64,000 bases of DNA from an uncultured Clostridia bacterium. Its GTDB lineage: Bacteria; Bacillota; Clostridia; Christensenellales; Borkfalkiaceae. How positions within the stretch are numbered: position 1 is the stretch's first letter; each line of letters begins with the position of its first letter. The stretch is from NCBI GenBank assembly GCA_945949395.1, contig CAMFEK010000001.1, positions 62,001 through 126,000 on the forward strand. The letters run 5' to 3'. The notes under the pieces are model-generated. The model made no database searches. It was given only the letters and a program-made list of their open reading frames with translations, and was not told where the DNA came from. The translations under genes were made by a program, and so were the position numbers. Of this stretch, positions 47,482-55,433 are shown in pieces.

Positions 47482-48750
47482 ATGATCACCAAAGAAGTCT
47501 ATGAAACGTACGTGCAGATCCTGCGGGAGGAATTAAAGCCCGCCATGGGTTGCACGGAACCCATCGCCGTCGCCTACGCGGCGGCAAAAGCGAGGTCTCT
47601 TCTTGACGGCGAACCGATTTCCGCTACCCTCGAAGTCAGCGGGAATATCGTGAAAAACGTCAAGAGCGTCGTCGTTCCGCACACGGGCGGACAGCACGGC
47701 TTGCGCGCCGCCTTCGCCGTCGGCGTCGTCGCGGGCGATGAAAAGAAGGGGCTCGAGGTCATTTCTTCCGTCTCGGAGGAGAGCTTTCCCGCGATCGATC
47801 GGTTCGTCAAGGAGTTTCCTCTCCAAATCACCGTGCCGTCGGACGCGCATATCTTCGATATCGGCGTGCGTATGAGCAGCGCGGCGCATACCGTATACGT
47901 GCGCATCGTCGATAAGCATACGAACGTTATAAAGCTCGTCATCGACGGGGAAACGGTGCTCGACGAGACGGAGAGCATTTCGGAGAAGAAAGCCGACCGC
48001 AGTCTGCTCAACGTGGAGAATATCCTCTCCTTCGCCGCGTGCGTGGACGTGAACGACGTCAAGGAAACGCTCGATCGGCAGATATCCTATAATATGGCGA
48101 TCGCCGAGGAGGGCATGAAGAACGACTACGGCGCGAATATCGGCAAGGTGCTCTTGCGCAGCTTTCAGCCGGACATCAAGCTCACGGCAAAAGCGTACGC
48201 GGCGGCAGGCAGCGATGCGCGCATGAACGGTTGCGAGCTCCCCGTCGTCATCAATTCGGGCAGCGGCAATCAGGGCATCACGGCGTCCGTTCCCGTCATC
48301 GTCTACGCCGAGGGCTTGCACGCGCCCAAGGACAAGCTGTATCGCGCCCTCGTCATCTCCAACCTCGTCACCGTGCACTTGAAAACGGGAATCGGCACCC
48401 TCTCCGCCTATTGCGGAGCCGTCTCTGCGGGTGCGGGCGCCGCTTGCGGCATCGCCTATCTCTTGGGCGGCGGATTCAAGGAGATCTCTCACACCCTCGT
48501 CAACACCCTTGCCATCGATTCGGGCATCATCTGCGATGGCGCCAAGGCGAGTTGCGCCGCCAAAATCGCCACGGCGGTGGAGAGCGGACTTCTGGGGCTG
48601 AATATGTTCTATAACGGCAACGAATTTTTCGCGGGCGACGGCATCGTGAAAAAGGGCGTCGAGCAGACGATTCGCAGCGTCTCCCGCCTCGCGCACGAAG
48701 GCATGCGGGAGACGGATAAAGAGATCATCCGCATCATGCTCGAGGAATAA
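47482..48750 (+). CDS. L-cysteine desulfidase family protein (UPF0597, CyuA-like)
   Basis: A 422-residue protein of the COG3681 family, related to the alpha subunit of iron-sulfur L-serine dehydratase. Cys24 in MGCTEPIAVAYA, and cysteines in CDGAKASCAAKI near 351-358, fit the [4Fe-4S] cluster ligands; NSGSGNQGI near 270 is a family motif. The characterised activity is L-cysteine to pyruvate, ammonia and sulfide; some members may act on serine. The start at 47482 has ACGAGGAGTAAGAAT in front and avoids an overlong out-of-register extension into the TtcA-like gene. Confidence 0.88.
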   Translation: MITKEVYETYVQILREELKPAMGCTEPIAVAYAAAKARSLLDGEPISATLEVSGNIVKNVKSVVVPHTGGQHGLRAAFAVGVVAGDEKKGLEVISSVSEESFPAIDRFVKEFPLQITVPSDAHIFDIGVRMSSAAHTVYVRIVDKHTNVIKLVIDGETVLDETESISEKKADRSLLNVENILSFAACVDVNDVKETLDRQISYNMAIAEEGMKNDYGANIGKVLLRSFQPDIKLTAKAYAAAGSDARMNGCELPVVINSGSGNQGITASVPVIVYAEGLHAPKDKLYRALVISNLVTVHLKTGIGTLSAYCGAVSAGAGAACGIAYLLGGGFKEISHTLVNTLAIDSGIICDGAKASCAAKIATAVESGLLGLNMFYNGNEFFAGDGIVKKGVEQTIRSVSRLAHEGMRETDKEIIRIMLEE

Positions 48751-48792
48751 AACGTTGAAAAATTGTGAATAACAGAATAAGGAGAAGAAACA

Positions 48793-49653
48793 ATGTACGA
48801 TTGCGCTATCATCGGGACGGGCGTCGCGGGCATTTCGGCGGCGCTCACCTTAAAGGCACTCAATAAAAACTTCATTTGGTTCGGCAGTAAGAAATTTTCG
48901 GATAAGATCGGGAGCGCGGAAAAAATCCGCAACTATCCCGGACTCTCCATGGTCAGCGGCAAGGAAATGGCGGACGCCTTCTCGGCGCAGATTTCGGCGA
49001 TGGGGATCGAGATCACGGAAAAGACGGTCACGGGCGTGTATAAGATGGGGGATTTCTATTCCGTCTTGTGCAATCAGGATATGTTCGACGCCAAAACCGT
49101 CATTTTGTCTACGGGCGTGGAATCGGTAAAGCCCGTCAAGGGCGAGTTGGAATTCGTCGGCAGGGGCGTCAGCTATTGCGCCACTTGCGACGGTTTTTTG
49201 TATAAGGGAAAAACCATCTTCGTCCTCTGCACGGAAAAATCGTTGGAGCACGAGATAGAATATCTCGCGTCCTTGGCGGAAAAGGTGTACGTCACGGCTC
49301 TTTATAAAAACGTGAGCCTGCGGGCGGAGAATATTCAGCTGCTTTCGGGTATGCCCACGGAGATCGTCGGCGGGAAAAAAGCCGAAAAGGTGATCTTTCG
49401 AGATAAAGAGCTTACGATCGACGGCGTGTTCATGCTCAAGGCGGCGGTAACGCCTTCCGTTCTCACGCCGGGGCTGGAAGTGGAAAACGGACACGTAAAG
49501 GTAGACCGTTCCTGCGCTACGAATCTGGAAGGTTGTTTCGCCGCGGGCGATTGCACGGGCAGACCTTATCAGTACGCCAAGGCGGCGGGAGAGGGGAACG
49601 TCGCCGCGCACGCGGTCGCAAATTACCTCGCGGAAAAGGTCGCAAAAGTATAG
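48793..49653 (+). CDS. thioredoxin reductase-like flavoprotein without an NADPH motif
   Basis: A 286-residue FAD protein. The FAD loop is IIGTGVAGISAALTL at the N-terminus, the redox pair is CATC near residue 134 (GVSYCATCDGF), and the C-terminal FAD motif is CFAAGDCTGRPYQYAKAAGEG. Where NADPH-dependent enzymes carry GGGxSA, this protein has only FVLCTEKSLEHEIEYL, so the nicotinamide site seems lost. Ferredoxin-dependent and other NADPH-independent relatives (FFTR-like) exist in Clostridia, a likely parallel. It starts 42 bases after the desulfidase gene with AAGGAGAAGAA and may share its transcript. Its partner thioredoxin is not in the window. Confidence 0.8.
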   Translation: MYDCAIIGTGVAGISAALTLKALNKNFIWFGSKKFSDKIGSAEKIRNYPGLSMVSGKEMADAFSAQISAMGIEITEKTVTGVYKMGDFYSVLCNQDMFDAKTVILSTGVESVKPVKGELEFVGRGVSYCATCDGFLYKGKTIFVLCTEKSLEHEIEYLASLAEKVYVTALYKNVSLRAENIQLLSGMPTEIVGGKKAEKVIFRDKELTIDGVFMLKAAVTPSVLTPGLEVENGHVKVDRSCATNLEGCFAAGDCTGRPYQYAKAAGEGNVAAHAVANYLAEKVAKV

Positions 49654-49714
49654 CTTTTTCGCTTTGACGACATATAATGACGGTAGGGCGCAAAAAAAAA
49701 TAAATATCACACAA

Positions 49715-49742
49715 TTTACACGGTTCTTTAGCATTTTATAAA
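49715..49742 (+). promoter_or_regulatory. possible promoter of the CmpB-like gene
   Basis: TTTACA 49715-49720 and TATAAA 49737-49742, 16-base spacer. Moderate match. Confidence 0.5.
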
Positions 49743-49787
49743 CTTTTGTACTCTATCATAGAAGAATATAGGGAAAAGGAGAGAGGT

Positions 49788-50474
49788 ATGACGAAAATGG
49801 CGGAACGGACGGAGGAAGAAGTATTGCAGACGGAAGAGGAAAAAAAGGCGAAAAAGCCCTTCACCGTCTACGGCGTGGAATTTGTGCATCTGTATCTTTT
49901 GGGCATCGCAACGGCATTGATCGGTTGGCTTGCGGAAAACGGAGCAAAGCTCGTCACGTCCGGCGTGATGGATAGCAGATTCCACCTTCTCCCCTTTATT
50001 TCGCCCTACGCGTTGGTCCCGTTCGCCTTTCATATTTTGCTCGGCAATCCCGACAGCCTCACTTTTTTCGGGAAAAAGGTGTTTCGGGAAGAAAACAAAA
50101 GGACGAAAATTTTGTCCAACCTGCTCGCTTTCCTCTCGATTTGCCTCGTCGTGTTTTTGAGCGAGCTCGCGGTGGGGAACGCTTGGGAAAAGCTGTTTCA
50201 CGTCAAGCTGTGGGATTACTCCTCGCAGACCTTTCACGTCACGCAGTATGCTGGGCTATCTTCCACCTTGGGATTCGGGATAGGCGCCTATCTCATTTTT
50301 CGGTTCATCTATACGCCCGCTCTCCGATTCGTGCAGAGAAAGGTTTCCCATAAAGCGGCGCTCATCGTCTGCTCTACGTTGGGCGTACTCATCGTGTTGG
50401 ATACGCTCGTCATGGTCTTTCAGATCGTAGCCTTTCAAACGGCTCCCGTCTACTGGACGATCCGCCTGCGCTGA
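49788..50474 (+). CDS. membrane protein of the PF06541 (CmpB-like) group
   Basis: A 228-residue protein. After a charged N-terminus (KMAERTEEEVLQTEEEKKAKK) it has about five hydrophobic segments. The central KLFHVKLWDYSSQ carries the W-D-Y motif common to putative ABC-transporter type IV membrane proteins (PF06541). Function is unknown and no ABC ATPase is adjacent. ATG 49788 is chosen for AAAGGAG seven bases upstream; an earlier TTG adds residues without a ribosome site. Confidence 0.7.
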   Translation: MTKMAERTEEEVLQTEEEKKAKKPFTVYGVEFVHLYLLGIATALIGWLAENGAKLVTSGVMDSRFHLLPFISPYALVPFAFHILLGNPDSLTFFGKKVFREENKRTKILSNLLAFLSICLVVFLSELAVGNAWEKLFHVKLWDYSSQTFHVTQYAGLSSTLGFGIGAYLIFRFIYTPALRFVQRKVSHKAALIVCSTLGVLIVLDTLVMVFQIVAFQTAPVYWTIRLR

Positions 50475-50544
50475 CGCGCCGTAAGGGCGGAACGCCTTTG
50501 CAGGACGAGAGGGCTTTCGAAAAACTTGTAAAAAAATAAAAAAA

Positions 50545-50596
50545 TCTATCAAAAAGACTATAAAAATGCTTGCCTTTTCAAAGTCTTTTTGATAGA
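50545..50596. repeat. perfect 15-bp inverted repeat before tRNA-Gln
   Basis: TCTATCAAAAAGACT (50545-50559) and AGTCTTTTTGATAGA (50582-50596), 22-base loop. The right arm overlaps the -10 region of the tRNA promoter. It may be a regulatory or termination hairpin. Confidence 0.8.
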
Positions 50597-50598
50597 AT
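50570..50598 (+). promoter_or_regulatory. promoter of tRNA-Gln
   Basis: TTGCCT 50570-50575 with TAGAAT 50593-50598 at 17 bases. A better -10 (TATAAT, 50598-50603) exists five bases on, but at 22-base spacing. Confidence 0.55.
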
Positions 50599-50631
50599 AT
50601 AATTCGTTAAACGACCTAACGGTCTATCTAT

Positions 50632-50706
50632 TGGGGTGTCGCCAAGCGGTAAGGCAACGGACTCTGACTCCGTCATTCGTTGGTTCGAATCCAGCTACCC
50701 CAGCCA
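50632..50706 (+). tRNA. tRNA-Gln (anticodon CTG)
   Basis: 75 bases including CCA at 50704-50706. Acceptor stem TGGGGTG pairs with TACCCCA; anticodon stem ACGGA/TCCGT encloses loop CTCTGAC with CTG at 50664-50666; T-arm GTTGG-TTCGAAT-CCAGC. It closely resembles the standard bacterial tRNA-Gln and reads CAG codons. The discriminator base is G at 50703. No other tRNA is in the window. Confidence 0.97.
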
Positions 50707-50711
50707 TAAAT

Positions 50712-50752
50712 ACGGCGCAACAGGGAAAAATATCCCGTTGCGCCGTTTTTTT
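50712..50752 (+). terminator. terminator after tRNA-Gln
   Basis: ACGGCGCAAC (50712-50721) plus GGGA (50723-50726) pair with TCCC (50733-50736) and GTTGCGCCGT (50737-50746), with one bulged A, then a seven-T run. Confidence 0.9.
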
Positions 50753-50892
50753 GCGCTTAAAACCTTGTAAAAGTTGGAAAAACGCATTTCCACCTTTTCC
50801 CGAGGAGATAAAAGCGTTGTACTGATTTTTACGACTGATTTTGCGCAGTACGCCGTGAAGGGATATGACGTAGATGCCCGCCTATATGGTAA

Positions 50893-51162
50893 AGCCTTTT
50901 CTCATTCTTTCCGATTTTGTTCGCTTTGATAGGACTGATGCTCAAAAATTATTCGTTAAAAAAGCAAACGTTCGCGCGAAGCGCTTTGGTTGCGTCTATC
51001 TACGCCTTGGCTATTGCAGTAAAGGTTCTTTTTGACGTTCTGTATCCGCTCGATATTGCCGGCGCCGGCGCGCTGGGGGCTACGCTCTATTATGGGTTGC
51101 CTGTCATAATGGATCAAATCATCGGGGTGGTCGTTTACGGCGGCAAGTTCGGTAACGTAAGG
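50893..51162 (+). pseudogene. possible fragment of a small membrane protein
   Basis: An open stretch reading SLFSFFPILFALIGLMLKNYS... and then a hydrophobic pair of helices (ALVASIYALAIAVKVLFDVLYP; ATLYYGLPVIMDQIIGVVVYGG). It has no good start codon or ribosome site, and TAA at 50890 closes it upstream. A nearby ATG (50874) is in another frame, which suggests a frameshift near 50895. After about 51162 the frame passes into ordinary intergenic sequence. I do not recognise the family. The rest of 50753-51303 holds no feature I can support except the MORN promoter. Confidence 0.35.
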
Positions 51163-51247
51163 AGTCGGTTTCTACGCACAAAACCTTGCAATTCGCCTGA
51201 ACGGCGAGTAGGAAAATTCTCTCTTTGCAATCTCCTTTTGTTTCCGG

Positions 51248-51276
51248 TTGACAAAAAAGCCGTCTTGTGATAAGAT
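51248..51276 (+). promoter_or_regulatory. promoter of the MORN gene
   Basis: TTGACA 51248-51253 and TAAGAT 51271-51276, 17-base spacer. Confidence 0.75.
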
Positions 51277-51303
51277 AAAACAAAAACGGCAAGGAGAACG
51301 GCT

Positions 51304-51864
51304 ATGCAACATATCGATTATGCAGGCGGAGAATTTTACGAGGGCGAAGTGAACGAGCTCAATCAAAAGCACGGAATCGGGCGGTACGTCTGGGCGGACG
51401 GCTCTCGTTACGAGGGCGAATGGGCTTTCGATCAGCGCACGGGCGCGGGCGTCTATTTTTTCCCCGACGGCGGAAAGTACGAGGGGCAGTTTTTCGCCAA
51501 CATGATGAGCGGCATGGGCGTTTACAGCTATCCCAACGGCGACCGCTACGAGGGCAGCTGGCTGCTCGGCAAAAAGAACGGCAGGGGCGTTTACCGCAAG
51601 GCGGACGGTGGCAGATACGAAGGGGAGTTCAAGGATAACGCCTTCCACGGCGCGGGCGCTTACTACTATCCCGACGGCACCACCTATATCGGCTACTGGA
51701 AAAAGGATTCCTGGTGCGGCGCGGGCAGAAAGGCGCAGTTTAACGGCTATACCTTTGAGGGGATCTGGTCGGATAACCTGAACGCGGAAAACGTTACTTT
51801 GACCGTCGACGGGCACGTGTATAAGGGTAAAATCGTAAATAATTCCTTTATTCAAAATACTTGA
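51304..51864 (+). CDS. MORN-repeat protein
   Basis: A 186-residue protein built almost entirely of a 23-residue MORN repeat of pattern YEGEW....HGxGxYxYPDG. Units start at Tyr12, 35, 58, 81, 104, 127, Phe150 and Tyr172, giving seven full repeats and a partial one. The last two are degenerate. MORN proteins form extended beta ribbons and bind membranes, lipids or proteins; bacterial ones are of mostly unknown role. There is no signal peptide. AAGGAGAACGGCT precedes the ATG; a hairpin terminator follows. It stands between tRNA-Gln and the AT-rich island. Confidence 0.85.
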   Translation: MQHIDYAGGEFYEGEVNELNQKHGIGRYVWADGSRYEGEWAFDQRTGAGVYFFPDGGKYEGQFFANMMSGMGVYSYPNGDRYEGSWLLGKKNGRGVYRKADGGRYEGEFKDNAFHGAGAYYYPDGTTYIGYWKKDSWCGAGRKAQFNGYTFEGIWSDNLNAENVTLTVDGHVYKGKIVNNSFIQNT

Positions 51865-51918
51865 TCATGAAAAACGACTATCCTTTGCGGCAGTTCCCAT
51901 AGGGATATTCAGATAATG

Positions 51919-51953
51919 AAAAGGCTGACGAAAATTTCGTTAGCCTTTTAGCT
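51919..51953 (+). terminator. terminator after the MORN gene
   Basis: AAAAGGCTGACGAAA (51919-51933) pairs with TTTCGTTAGCCTTTT (51935-51949), with one G-T wobble. The pairing is almost continuous, so the loop is very small. Confidence 0.75.
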
Positions 51954-52023
51954 TTTCAATGGGAATTTATTTGAATAATAAAGCGAATAAAATTATTCCA
52001 CCAACCAACAATTGATTCGTCTC

Positions 52024-52653
52024 CTATATTAACGAAAACAGCGCAACAAATGAGGCAAATATATTTGAAGTAGCATGTATTATCCAACTTGGAATAATGG
52101 AACCGCCTGCTTTTTTCTCATTCATATATCCCATAATATATGCCACGGCTCCTGTGAATATTATAATAATGAATGTTTTAACGATTCCGATAATAGAAAA
52201 GAACATGACGCCATGCATTAACCCAAAAAGTATACTTTGAATGATATTGGCAATTTTATAATTAAATTTATTCTGTAATCTCTTTAAGATAAAACCTCTA
52301 AATAGCATTTCTTCAGGTAAAGATGTATTAAAAATTGCATATACAAGAGAAGGTAAAATTCCGTTTACTCCTAATCCGGCAAATTCAGAGGTAGCGGTTT
52401 CGATATCTTTTACTAAAAACAAAACAAAAAAGGAAATGGCTACATAGACAAATGAAATTACGATTATTCCGAATAATGAGCTTTTGAAATTATTTGCCTC
52501 TATTTTTTTTAATCCTATCCAATGAAAAAAGTTTTCTTTTTTTCTTGCCGTTACAAACCACCATATAAAAGGTATTAAACTTATAACTGCTATTTCTATA
52601 AGGCTACTTATTATTTTACTTATCAACATATTTACTTTATCGTTCACTTTCAA
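52024..52653 (-). CDS. CPBP-family membrane protease (CAAX-like), foreign composition
   Basis: A 209-residue polytopic protein with the CPBP (Abi) motifs: PEEMLFRGF near residue 115, FGLMHG near 145 and HATSN near 195, which provide the glutamates and histidines of this intramembrane protease family. About five to six hydrophobic segments. Codons are strongly AT-biased (many ATA, AAA, TTA), in sharp contrast to the surrounding genes, which indicates recent acquisition. The start is uncertain: TTG at 52653 gives this length, but no clear ribosome site is visible, and an ATG at 52629 is the alternative. It may serve in bacteriocin immunity or processing; no bacteriocin gene was found beside it. 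Confidence 0.8.
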   Translation of the reverse strand: MKVNDKVNMLISKIISSLIEIAVISLIPFIWWFVTARKKENFFHWIGLKKIEANNFKSSLFGIIVISFVYVAISFFVLFLVKDIETATSEFAGLGVNGILPSLVYAIFNTSLPEEMLFRGFILKRLQNKFNYKIANIIQSILFGLMHGVMFFSIIGIVKTFIIIIFTGAVAYIMGYMNEKKAGGSIIPSWIIHATSNIFASFVALFSLI

Positions 52654-52769
52654 AATTCTTAAAAAATTTTTCGGTTATTCCGTGTGGATAAAAAACTATA
52701 TTTATAAAAAAGATAATTTTTCTTATTCCATTTAAGTCCCTATGGGAACCGCGCGTTCGGACAACCGTT

Positions 52770-54686
52770 TTATTTTTTTAAGATACGCACGTTTTTCAGC
52801 GTGCAGTCCTTGGTGAGCCCGTCGTCGAGGTATTGCTCGTATATCTTTCCGTCGCCGAGCAGGGCGACTTCGTTCAGGTCTATCTCCGCGGTGTTCTTTC
52901 CGCCGATGCCGACGGGCACGAGCTTTCCCTTTCGGATAAAGAACACGATCTCGTTCAGATTTACCGTTATCGTCGTTTCTCCCTTTTGCGCCTGCGAGCA
53001 GGAAAAGCCTTCCCTGTTATAGCGCACCATCGTCATGTCCTCGGGCAGATACACCGTTCTTTTCTTCTTGCCCTTTTCCAAAACGGGCGTCATCATCAGC
53101 GAATCCCCCACCAGGAGCTGATCCTCTATCCCTCTCGCCCGCTCGTCGTCGGGGAACAGGAAGGAAAGCGGCTTAAACAGCATATCGTTCGTTAGCGCGG
53201 CTTTCATAAATTCCGAGTACAGATAGGGCAAAATGCGATATCGGAACCCGACGATCGTTCGAAAATCTTCCGCGCGGGAAAAGCGGTAACACTCCTGTTT
53301 GCGCATGCCGATCATGCAGTGGTTGCGCATCAGCGGCGTAAACGCCGAGAGGGCGAGCCAACGGAGCAAAAGCTCCCGCGTCGCGTTTCCGCTAAATCCC
53401 CCCGTGTCCGCGCCCGCGTATAAGATGCCGCACAGATTCAGCGAGGGCATCTGCAACATATTTTGCCGTAAATGCTCCCAGCAGGACGCGTTGTCGCCCG
53501 TCCAGATGCCGCCGTAGCGGTGGGAGCCGATGTAGGACGACCGCGTGAACAGCAAATATCGATGGTCGATATTGCGCTGTAACTGTTCGCCCGCCGCTCT
53601 CGTCATCAGATAGCCGTACAAATTGTGCACGTCGTAGTGGCGAATTTTTTTGCCGTCCACGGTGTGGAAGAAACGTTTATAATCGCGCTCGCGGTACTTT
53701 TCGTTCGCGGGGTATTTTTGGGAGCGGGGCGTGTATTCGCTGTGAAAGATGGATGGCTCGTTCATGTCGTTCCAAAAGCCGTCGATGCCCTGATCGGTCA
53801 AAATCGCGTATTTGTTCCCGAACCATTCCCTTACTTGGGGCTGCAAAAAATCGGGGAAATGCGTCATGCCCGGCCATACGGCGGCGGCAAAGGGCTTACC
53901 CTCCTCGTTGACGCAGAAATATCCCTTTTCCACGCCCTCGTCGTAGGTGGGATCGCCCGGCTCGATCTTCACGCCCGCGTCTATGATGGGCACGAGGCGG
54001 ACGCCCTTTTCCTTCATCGCCGCGGAAAAACTTTTCAGGTCGGGGAACCGCTTTTTGTTTACGGTGAAGTCGATGAACCGATCCATGTAGTCGATGTCGA
54101 GGCAGACGTAGTCGAGGGGGATCCCCGCCTTTTCGTAGCCGCGCACCACCCGCTGAATATCCTTTTGCGTCTTGTATCCCCAACGGCTCTGCCCGAACCC
54201 GAACGCCCAGAGGGGCGGCAGAAAGCTCCGTCCGATGACGCTCAAAAATTCCCTCGCCACGCCGTAAGCGCTTTCGCTCTCTATCAGGTATAAATTTAAG
54301 TTGCCGCCCTCGCAGAAAATTTCCGCCTTGCCGCTCTTTTCAAAATCGATAGAGAAGGTCACGCAGGCGGGCGTGTCAAAGAAGGCGCCTATTTTTCGTT
54401 CGCCGTCGAACAGGATAAAGTTGTGCGAGCCGTAGAGGGAGGGCATATCCTCGCGGTGGTGCATATCGTCGGTGTTAAAGCTCACGTATCTGCCGCCCCG
54501 CTTATTGATGCCGCGCATCGTCTCTCCGAGCCCGTAAACGATCTCGTCCGCTTGCAGCGCTCGCTCGAATACGACGCCGTCCTTCTCCCGTCGAAGGGAA
54601 AAGGCGGTCTGATTTTCTCCCTCGTTCACGGGGGCTATCACGGCGTCCGTGGGGAAGGGGTTTCCGAAAGTGTATTTTACAATCAT
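52770..54686 (-). CDS. glycoside hydrolase family 31 (alpha-glucosidase-like)
   Basis: A 638-residue enzyme. The GH31 beta-sandwich N-terminus with EIVYGLGETMRGINKRGG (about 48-65) is followed by the barrel. The nucleophile is Asp307 in FWNDMNEPS and the acid/base is in WTGDNAS near 405. RYRILPYLYSEFMKA near 480 is a further family motif. No signal peptide, so it works on imported oligosaccharides such as maltodextrins or isomaltose-type sugars; alpha-xylosidase activity is also possible in this family. Ribosome site AAGGACTGTGAAAGC is weak. It lies upstream of, and in the same direction as, the CPBP island. Confidence 0.92.
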   Translation of the reverse strand: MIVKYTFGNPFPTDAVIAPVNEGENQTAFSLRREKDGVVFERALQADEIVYGLGETMRGINKRGGRYVSFNTDDMHHREDMPSLYGSHNFILFDGERKIGAFFDTPACVTFSIDFEKSGKAEIFCEGGNLNLYLIESESAYGVAREFLSVIGRSFLPPLWAFGFGQSRWGYKTQKDIQRVVRGYEKAGIPLDYVCLDIDYMDRFIDFTVNKKRFPDLKSFSAAMKEKGVRLVPIIDAGVKIEPGDPTYDEGVEKGYFCVNEEGKPFAAAVWPGMTHFPDFLQPQVREWFGNKYAILTDQGIDGFWNDMNEPSIFHSEYTPRSQKYPANEKYRERDYKRFFHTVDGKKIRHYDVHNLYGYLMTRAAGEQLQRNIDHRYLLFTRSSYIGSHRYGGIWTGDNASCWEHLRQNMLQMPSLNLCGILYAGADTGGFSGNATRELLLRWLALSAFTPLMRNHCMIGMRKQECYRFSRAEDFRTIVGFRYRILPYLYSEFMKAALTNDMLFKPLSFLFPDDERARGIEDQLLVGDSLMMTPVLEKGKKKRTVYLPEDMTMVRYNREGFSCSQAQKGETTITVNLNEIVFFIRKGKLVPVGIGGKNTAEIDLNEVALLGDGKIYEQYLDDGLTKDCTLKNVRILKK

Positions 54687-54709
54687 GCTTTCACAGTCCT
54701 TTTTTTCTT

Positions 54710-54715
54710 ATTATA
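54710..54715 (-). promoter_or_regulatory. -10 element of GH31
   Basis: TATAAT on the minus strand at 54710-54715, 24 bases before the ATG. No convincing -35, so activator control is possible. Confidence 0.5.
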
Positions 54716-54781
54716 ATACAAGATTCGGACAAAGTACATAGTTTTTTTGAAAATTTTTGGAGAAAAGAGTTTCGTGCCCTT

Positions 54782-55417
54782 TCAAAGTAAGGTGAATACG
54801 TTTTTGCGAAAGCGGAGCCTGCCCTCCCGCCGCAGCTTGCCGAGCTCCTTGCTGAGGGCGGTTCGCTCCACGTTCAGATAATCGGCGAGCTGTTGCCTGT
54901 CGAAGGGAATGGCGAACGTGTCGCCGCCCGCTTTCGTCCTCTGTTCGCTGAGGTAGGAGAGCACCTTCTGCCGCACGGTTTTTTCCGAAATGAGAAACAT
55001 TCGACGGGAAAGCTGAAGATTTTTCTTCGCCGTCAGGATAAGCAGATTATTTACGACCTTGCGCGCGGCGTCCTCCCGCAGAGAAAGCAATTCGGAAAGA
55101 TTCAAAAATAAAATTTCCGCGCTCTCCCGCGCGACGACGCTCACGGGGAGGGGGTCCTTTGCCTCGCAGGCGTACGCTTCGGCAAATACGTCGCCCGCCC
55201 TCACCACGTTCACGATGGAGCGGTTGCCGTCGTAGTCCACCCGCTCCACCTGCACCGAACCGTCGAGCACCACGCCCGTCTCCCGTACAGGTTCGCCCGA
55301 AAAGAGCAGGACGTTTCCCTTTTCAAAACGCTTTTTTCGCGGTCTCAATCTTCGGATTAACTCTTCCGCCTCCTCGCGCGTACAGGCGGAAAAAAGGGGA
55401 TGTCGCAGTATTTCCAT
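54782..55417 (-). CDS. Crp/Fnr-family transcription regulator
   Basis: A 211-residue regulator. The N-terminal cyclic-nucleotide-type domain (LFSGEPVRETGVVLDGSVQVERVDYDG...GDVFAE) is followed by a long dimer helix and a winged-helix DNA-binding domain with the recognition helix in DRQQLADYLNVERTALSKELGKLR. It has no N-terminal cysteine cluster, so it is not an oxygen-sensing Fnr of the classical type. Start 55417 (MEILRHPLF) follows GGGAGGAAT; an upstream extension to 55450 has no ribosome site and would overlap the palindrome. It is divergent from the ferredoxin-type gene and probably controls it, as in the Hcp-type clusters of Clostridia. Confidence 0.88.
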   Translation of the reverse strand: MEILRHPLFSACTREEAEELIRRLRPRKKRFEKGNVLLFSGEPVRETGVVLDGSVQVERVDYDGNRSIVNVVRAGDVFAEAYACEAKDPLPVSVVARESAEILFLNLSELLSLREDAARKVVNNLLILTAKKNLQLSRRMFLISEKTVRQKVLSYLSEQRTKAGGDTFAIPFDRQQLADYLNVERTALSKELGKLRREGRLRFRKNVFTLL

Positions 55418-55433
55418 AAAATTCCTCCCGTTT

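Larger units (their letters stand above)
51893..52749. mobile_element. AT-rich island flanked by 13-bp inverted repeats
   Basis: GTTCCCATAGGGA at 51893-51905 recurs exactly inverted at 52737-52749 (TCCCTATGGGAAC). Between them lies about 830 bp of strikingly AT-rich DNA carrying one CPBP protease gene with codon use unlike its neighbours. The repeat core is itself nearly palindromic. No transposase is inside, so it may be a non-autonomous insertion or an unrelated recombination product. Confidence 0.4.

Noticed and set aside
50632..52749. tRNA-Gln as attachment site of an integrative element
   Set aside because: No repeat of the tRNA 3' end was seen downstream and no integrase is present.
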